Shown: piece by piece, positions 59,890-64,000 of the stretch | Layout of the letters: every line of letters begins with the position of its first letter | Numbering within the stretch: the first letter of the stretch is position 1 | From: Pectinophora gossypiella | Lineage: Eukaryota > Arthropoda > Insecta > Lepidoptera > Gelechiidae | NCBI RefSeq assembly: GCF_024362695.1 | Contig: NC_065415.1 | Location: 14,735,438-14,799,437 of the forward strand | Direction of reading: 5' to 3' | Length of the DNA stretch: 64,000 bases | Notes under the pieces: model-generated | Database searches by the model: none | What the model was told of the DNA's origin: nothing | What the model saw: only the letters and a program-made list of their open reading frames with translations | Translations under genes and position numbers: made by a program

Positions 59890-60222
59890 CTGGAATGATA
59901 AGGTTATATGGGTCATGAACAAAATAACTTTCAAAATAACACGTTTTTTGCAAGGGAACCCCCTTTCGATTTTGTAATCTTCTTCTCTTTTGTGGGTTGT
60001 AAGATCTATGACTGATCTCATCAACCCTGGTGTCAGGGTTATTTTTGAGCCGCCAAAGGCTCCTGACATGAATTTTAGCTGTTAAAATTAACATCTTTGG
60101 CTGTTGACCGTTGTTTTCGGTGAAGGTTCAGTTCAGTATGTGATTCTGTTGTTGAAGCAACGGCCCTGTTAGATGTAGTTATGTATAAATGATTGATGAG
60201 GGACTATATCTGGTGTCCTTAC
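59890..60222 (-). other. Intron with SINE-B tail (59982-60072) and exon relic
   Basis: CATCAACCCTGGTGTCAGGG at 60018 marks a SINE-B tail on the minus strand. The decayed exon copy at 60099-60171 is listed separately. Confidence 0.7.
60099..60171 (-). pseudogene. Decayed duplicate of the 60365-60223 exon
   Basis: GGCTGTTGACCGTTGTT... and ATTCTGTTGTTGAAGCAACG align with GGCTGTTGATCTCTC... and GGTTCTGTTGTTGAAGCAAC of the true exon. Reading in the homologous frame gives LLQQQNHILN, then a TGA where the exon has TGG (Trp), then TFTENNGQQPK. The donor GT is replaced (CAGCCAAAG instead of CAGCCGGTAAG). It is therefore a non-functional, diverged tandem copy of the 3' two-thirds of the exon. Confidence 0.75.
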
Positions 60223-60365
60223 CGGCTGTTGATCTCTCGGTCGTTGTTCTCAGTAACGGTCCACTCCTGTTGTCTGTGGTTCTGTTGTTGAAGCAACTTC
60301 TCTGTTGGTGATTCCGGCTCGCTTCCGCTCTCATCTCCGCTGTCTCCTGATGATGCTGGCTCGTC
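60223..60365 (-). CDS. Antepenultimate exon of the unidentified Ser/Gln-rich gene
   Basis: 143 nt between acceptor TTCCTTGGTTACAG (ends 60366) and donor CG|GTAAGG (60222-60221). Starts in phase 0: DEPASSGDSGDESGSEPESP, then TEKLLQQQNHRQQEWTVTEN and NDREINS, with two bases left for the next exon. The first half is an acidic Ser/Asp/Glu run with candidate casein kinase 2 sites; the second is Gln-rich. With the two downstream exons this gives 184 C-terminal residues. The upstream exons are beyond the right edge; the preceding intron is at least 3.6 kb and packed with repeats. It could be a transcription factor or cofactor. That is a guess from composition only. Confidence 0.83.
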
Positions 60366-60530
60366 CTGTAACCAAGGAAACGATAATTGAATTAAGCGGC
60401 TTTGATTTTGCTATTTTATTTAAGAATCAACAAGAGAATAATCATAAAAATAACACAAATGTGAAAGAAGATAAGGTTAGGTGAGCGCTTGAAGACACGT
60501 AAAGCCGATGGTCCCTGTTACTACTCACTA

Positions 60531-60825
60531 AGGGTCTAAAAAGGCCGCATCAAAGCCATTCATCTAAAAAGCAATATGATTTTTGCGCATTTAAAAGTCA
60601 ACAAATATCAAATAGCAATCTAGATCGATTTAGATGAAAATGTTCACATTAATTATCAAAACCGGGATGATATAGAGATGTAATGCACGTAGAGTACCTT
60701 CACATACGAAATACGATTTGAGGCAAATAAATGATTGCTGGACTCTTTCTACTAGACTTGGGGACTAAAAGGTTACATTGGAGCAATTCATCTAAAAATA
60801 AATATTGCTATTTTGTAGTAGCATA
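60531..60825. mobile_element. Two MITE-I pieces
   Basis: 60531-60655 (GGGTCTAAAAAGGCCGCATC, TCAAATAGCAATCTAGATCG) is a decayed full element. 60758-60825 (GGGGACTAAAAGGTTACATT) is a left half. Confidence 0.65.
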
Positions 60826-60834
60826 TTCCAGAAA

Positions 60835-61050
60835 TCAGAATCATTTATTCAACTTAATTCATGGATAAACTTGTTGAAGGTAAAATCAGTTTTGAATCTA
60901 TGTCACTTCATCTTCGGCGTAGCCTATTGGTGATATATTTGTTGTTATTAAATAAATAAATACAATAGTAATAAAATACAATAAATCTTTATTGCACACA
61001 TAAAAACACATTACATAAACAATTACATACAGACAAACAATAGTAATTTA
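60835..61050 (-). mobile_element. LINE-G tail and a second reversed LINE end
   Basis: 60835-60890 has AATCAGAATCATTTATTCAA and ATAAACTTGTTGAAGG. 60960-61050 has AATACAATAAATCTTTATTG, typical of a reversed LINE polyadenylation region. Confidence 0.6.
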
Positions 61051-61054
61051 TTGC

Positions 61055-61255
61055 GTTAATGATATCGTAACGAAAAGTTTCTGACCATGATTTTAAGTTG
61101 ATATCAAGTGGAATTTTCCGCCGTAAAAGTATGAAACTGGACTAATTTAAAAAAACATGAATTTTCCGATAGAAAATTCCTTGATATCAAGTCAGAATCA
61201 TGGTCTGAACCCCTTCAGTATTTGTTACGGTGTCGCTAACACCCATACTTACCTA
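61055..61255. mobile_element. MITE-E
   Basis: TTAATGATATCGTAACGAAA to TTACGGTGTCGCTAACACCC, with a diverged core (TTTTCCGATAGAAAATTCC). Confidence 0.8.
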
Positions 61256-61283
61256 CTCGTATGGCTACCTGTACGTACTTGTA

Positions 61284-61442
61284 CGGGGTGTAAGTGACAA
61301 CGTAACCAATACTGAGTAGAATGATTGAGCTCATTATTCTGAGTTAATATCGACGGAAAATTCCACTTAATATTAACTCAGAATCATGAGCTGAATCATC
61401 CCCCTCAGTATTCTCTACGATGTCACTAACACCATGTATATA
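61284..61442. mobile_element. MITE-E, internally deleted
   Basis: GGGGTGTAAGTGACAACGTA to CTACGATGTCACTAACACCA. The left half of the core is missing, which leaves 159 bp. Confidence 0.8.
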
Positions 61443-61669
61443 TTGTATATACTAAACTGTGTTTATGTTAATAAAGGCTGGTCATAAACATTGTGGAAAT
61501 AAAGCGAAGTCTCAGGTGTCGACACGAGAGCCTCTCTAAAACGTTTTAGGCTTGCAAGGAAAGTCTCCCACTTAGCGGACCCCACAGAGTGGAGCAAAGT
61601 TTCAATGTACATAATTAATATCGAGTGAGCCGTATACAGGATGTTAAGTTTGATATTATATAACGGTTG

Positions 61670-61800
61670 ATGGTTGGCTCGCGTAGACGGCGATACGGCT
61701 CACCACTTATCACGTTGGTCTAACAGAAAGCTCGGTGAAGCGTGGGTGAATGTCATCTTGTAATGGACTACCCGAATTGAGATACTCTTCAGCTTATGTT
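61670..61800 (-). repeat. J-type block
   Basis: GCGTAGACGGCGATACGGCT and CACGTTGGTCTAACAGAAAG, the reverse of 34608-34680. Confidence 0.5.
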
Positions 61801-61984
61801 ATGTAAAAAAAAAAGAAACAAAGAGAAAGAAGAGGAGGAAAGAAGGAGGAAAGGATATATGTTTTAGTTTAAGTGTGTATATGTTTACTAAAATAATTTA
61901 TATCACGTGGTTTCCAGCATTTGTTCCAGGGCAATGATTATAGACTTGCCTCTTTTTACATGGCGAGAAGTAGTGTAATATCAT

Positions 61985-62055
61985 CATAGAATAAGGATTA
62001 ATACTACATACAGAACGGCAACTCTCCGTACCCCACAAGCGGCGGGAGGGTAACC
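61985..62055 (+). repeat. N repeat fragment
   Basis: CAGAACGGCAACTCTCCGTA resembles the left end of the N copies at 31130 and 63440. Confidence 0.4.
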
Positions 62056-62194
62056 TGTAACAGGCTGAAGTTCTGTTTTTTTATCTTTGTTCCCATTAAT
62101 AGTCAATTAGTTGTTGATTATCAAAAGAAAAAGAAAGTGACAGGATATTCGATGCGCCGATCACCATCCTCCATCTTAGAACAATGTCTCACAA

Positions 62195-62425
62195 GTCTCT
62201 TCTTATCGTGTGGGTTGTGAGGTGGATTACCAACCCCATCAACCCTGGTGTCAGGGTTATTATTGAGCCGCAATAGGCCCCTGACATGATGAATTATCTT
62301 ACTTTTGGACAATCAGGTGATCAGCCTGTAATATCCTAACCGAACTAGGGATCACAAAGTGATTTTTGTGATTTGTACCCACCGGGATTCGAACCCAAGT
62401 CACACAAGTGTCTTGCGATTACTAA
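62195..62425 (-). mobile_element. SINE-B, internally deleted
   Basis: TTCTTATCGTGTGGGTTGTG tail, then CCCTGACATGATGAATTATC shows a deletion of about 80 bases, then CCCACCGGGATTCGAACCC. Confidence 0.82.
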
Positions 62426-62464
62426 CGGCTCCCGTATGAATTTATGTATAGCCAGCATAGTTTT

Positions 62465-62658
62465 TCCCTCATTCAGCGCTTATCGCTATAGACGCACTAG
62501 GGTCGATTAATTCTTTCAAATATTCTTCCTCTCAGACGACGCATTGAGGCGTGGTGCGCGCCCAACTGGGCACCCTCAGGCCTGTTGTCTTCAATTTTGT
62601 ACCAGGTGAGAGCTCTCAGCGCTCCCCAAATCTACAATAAGTCACGTCAAAAAAAATA
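62465..62658 (+). mobile_element. D retroposon, 5'-truncated
   Basis: CCCTCATTCAGCGCTTATCG to TCTACAATAAGTCACGTCAA plus A-run. About 20 bases (CATTTGTCCGGCC part) are deleted near the 3' end. Confidence 0.82.
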
Positions 62659-62679
62659 CAGCATACTTAATCATGACAC

Positions 62680-62949
62680 CAGCACAATTTTGCACCCTAT
62701 CCACACCTTAACCGTTGGTGTTGGTTGCGATATCGACACAATTGGTTACCGTTTGATCTTCCATATCAGAGGGGAAATCAGGTTTACATGATCAGTGCTT
62801 CGGGCGATAGTGGAGTTCACACGATACAGGGAATTGTACCAAATCAACGGTTGGTTGCTTGTTCGTTTCCTATGTGCCGCAAGCGCTGTGGGCGTTCACG
62901 TGTTAAGCTGGTACAGGGTTATAAGGTGCCTCGCAAGACCGGGGGATAG
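62680..62949 (+). CDS. Unidentified open frame, possible element remnant
   Basis: An open plus-strand frame of about 90 codons ends at TAG (62947-62949). It reads FAPYPHLNRWCWLRYRHNWL, PFDLPYQRGNQVYMISASGD, SGVHTIQGIVPNQRLVACSF and PMCRKRCGRSRVKLVQGYKV. It is about 48% GC in a 36% GC setting and has no homopolymers. No start codon is required by context, and there are no splice sites on the plus strand. The tail (CRKRCGRSRVKL) is basic. It lies between D and MITE-E and opposite to the gene around it. It is perhaps a fragment of an unrecognised transposon. I do not recognise it. Confidence 0.22.
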   Translation, partial: QHNFAPYPHLNRWCWLRYRHNWLPFDLPYQRGNQVYMISASGDSGVHTIQGIVPNQRLVACSFPMCRKRCGRSRVKLVQGYKVPRKTGG

Positions 62950-63145
62950 AATATCGTAACGAAAACTAAGAAGGATGATTATGGATGATGATGGTTAAGT
63001 GGAATTTTCCATCGCAAAAGTATAGAATTTAAAATAATAATAAAAAAAAATTGTGACAGAAAATTCCACTTGCTAATAACTCAGAATCATGGTCTGAATC
63101 ATCCCCCTCAGTATTCGTTACGATGTCACTAACATCCTGTATAAA
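62949..63145. mobile_element. MITE-E
   Basis: ATATCGTAACGAAAACTAAG to GATGTCACTAACATCCTGTA, with core GTGGAATTTTCCATCGCAAA and GACAGAAAATTCCACTTG. Confidence 0.83.
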
Positions 63146-63424
63146 TAGGTGTGTTTACCCGAATAAAAAAATAATCTTATGTATAAATGAATAAAAAGGA
63201 TATTTTTAATAAGAAAAATATCGAGCAGAAGCCGTGTCCACAATAAACGTTCGCCTGCTGATAGCGACTCGCGTGGGCGTAGTTTGTGCGCCGGCGCACT
63301 GCACTAAATAATAATAATTGTGCTTAACTAACTACCGTTTAACGCAGTCGCCTTTCTTCTGTACATCTGATAACTATAGTACCGTCAGAAAGCAAATCTA
63401 GGCCATAAAATAGGGAATAATCCT

Positions 63425-63815
63425 GCTTACAGAACGGTAACTCTCTGCTCCCCACCAGTGGCTGAGCTGAGAGGTTTACCTCAGGGTCAGACGTCACACA
63501 CAGTTTTTTTTTTGACGTGAATTATTGTAGATTTGCCGCAGATAGCATTAACTACTTGGCCGGACAAATGGGGAGCGCTGAAGGCTCTCACCCGGTACAA
63601 CGTTTAAGACAACAGGGCTGAGGGTGCCCAGTTGGGCGCGAACCTCGGCTCAGGGCGTCGTCTGAGAGGAAAAATATTTGAAAGAATTAATCGACCCTAG
63701 TGGGTCGATAGCGATAAGCGCTGAATGAGGGAAATCGTCGACCACGCCGGCGGAGTCGGTATCGGGGTGACACACACAGTAAAACGACGTGTTTTGTATG
63801 AAGTATCCGAAGTGT
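63425..63815 (+). repeat. N repeat split by D
   Basis: TCTCTGCTCCCCACCAGTGG on the left and AAAACGACGTGTTTTGTATG on the right are joined in the 31120-31515 copy. D sits between them. Confidence 0.65.
63504..63770 (-). mobile_element. D retroposon, near full length, inserted in N
   Basis: Flanked by CACACACAG at 63495-63503 and 63771-63779. T-run at the left, GGTCGATAGCGATAAGCGCT and CACGCCGGCGGAGTCGGTAT at the right. Confidence 0.9.
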
Positions 63816-64000
63816 GTTTAGGCCTACGTTTTGATAGTGGTATAGGTATCTTGGAGGCCTTTTTATCAGAGCCTATGAGCAGAGAATCATGTTTGTTTTA
63901 TGCTTTCATTCACAACAGCATCACATCTTAGGCTGTTGTGGGTGGGGGCATGAATTAAATTTGATTTTTTATCAGTTTTAGTCAGTCTTGATCGATGGGG

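Larger units (their letters stand above)
60366..64000 (-). other. Upstream intron of the right-hand gene, repeat-filled
   Basis: Begins (in gene order) beyond the window and ends at the acceptor 60366. Its repeats are listed separately. 61443-61665 and 61805-61980 are AT-rich and featureless, with an A/G-rich run at 61808-61855. 63146-63420 includes a GC-rich GTGTCCACAATAAACGTTCG opening resembling an hAT-MITE end. Confidence 0.6.

Noticed and set aside
1..64000. Bacterial, phage or viral origin of the window
   Set aside because: Spliced exons, tRNA-derived SINEs, MITEs and low gene density fit an insect nuclear genome; no operons or viral gene blocks were seen.

Overview
This looks like insect nuclear DNA, most likely from a moth or butterfly. 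It is AT-rich, and its genes are broken into short exons with consensus GT-AG splice sites. Tens of interspersed repeats fill the rest: tRNA-derived SINEs, a poly(A) retroposon, truncated LINEs and foldback MITEs of types I know from Lepidoptera. There are no operons, Shine-Dalgarno signals or CRISPR arrays. The lepidopteran assignment rests on recognising the repeats and was not checked by a search.

Two host genes are supported, both on the minus strand. At the left edge, exon 1 (5088-4923, MGCGSS start) joins in phase to exon 2 (444-284, a stathmin-like segment) across a 4.5-kb repeat-filled intron. I read this as a stathmin domain-containing protein 1 (STMND1)-like gene whose later exons lie left of the window. 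At the right, three exons (60365-60223, 59889-59636, 58416-58259) join in phase and end at a stop codon. They encode the C-terminal 184 residues of a Ser/Gln-rich protein I could not identify; its 5' exons lie beyond base 64000. A decayed copy of its 60365-60223 exon sits just downstream. Between the genes, from about 5.3 to 58.2 kb, I see no convincing host gene except one weak candidate exon (53900-53681).

The remainder is mobile DNA, for which I use ad hoc labels. SINE-A, SINE-B, SINE-C and SINE-H have tRNA-like or Pol III-like heads. SINE-A and SINE-C end in a tail also found at the 3' end of an RTE-type LINE in this window. SINE-T shares its tail with a second LINE family (LINE-R). D is a poly(A) retroposon of about 311 bp. 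LINE-G, LINE-L and LINE-C are non-LTR retrotransposons seen mainly as 3' ends; the longest is a LINE-C copy at 15.87-18.33 kb with a nearly complete reverse transcriptase domain. MITE-E, -F, -I, -K, -O, -P, -Q and -S are foldback DNA elements, and one MITE at 14.7-15.1 kb is a PIF/Harbinger derivative. Two 244-bp solo LTRs lie at opposite ends of the window.

Many insertions are nested and show clear target-site duplications, so relative ages can be read directly. The most unusual structures are a LINE that carries an inverted, internally deleted copy of its own 3' end, two 5'-inverted (twin-priming type) retroposons within 550 bp, a chimeric SINE, a triplicated and inverted segment at 26.6-28.1 kb, and the decayed exon duplicate. 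I found no new defence, toxin or biosynthetic system.
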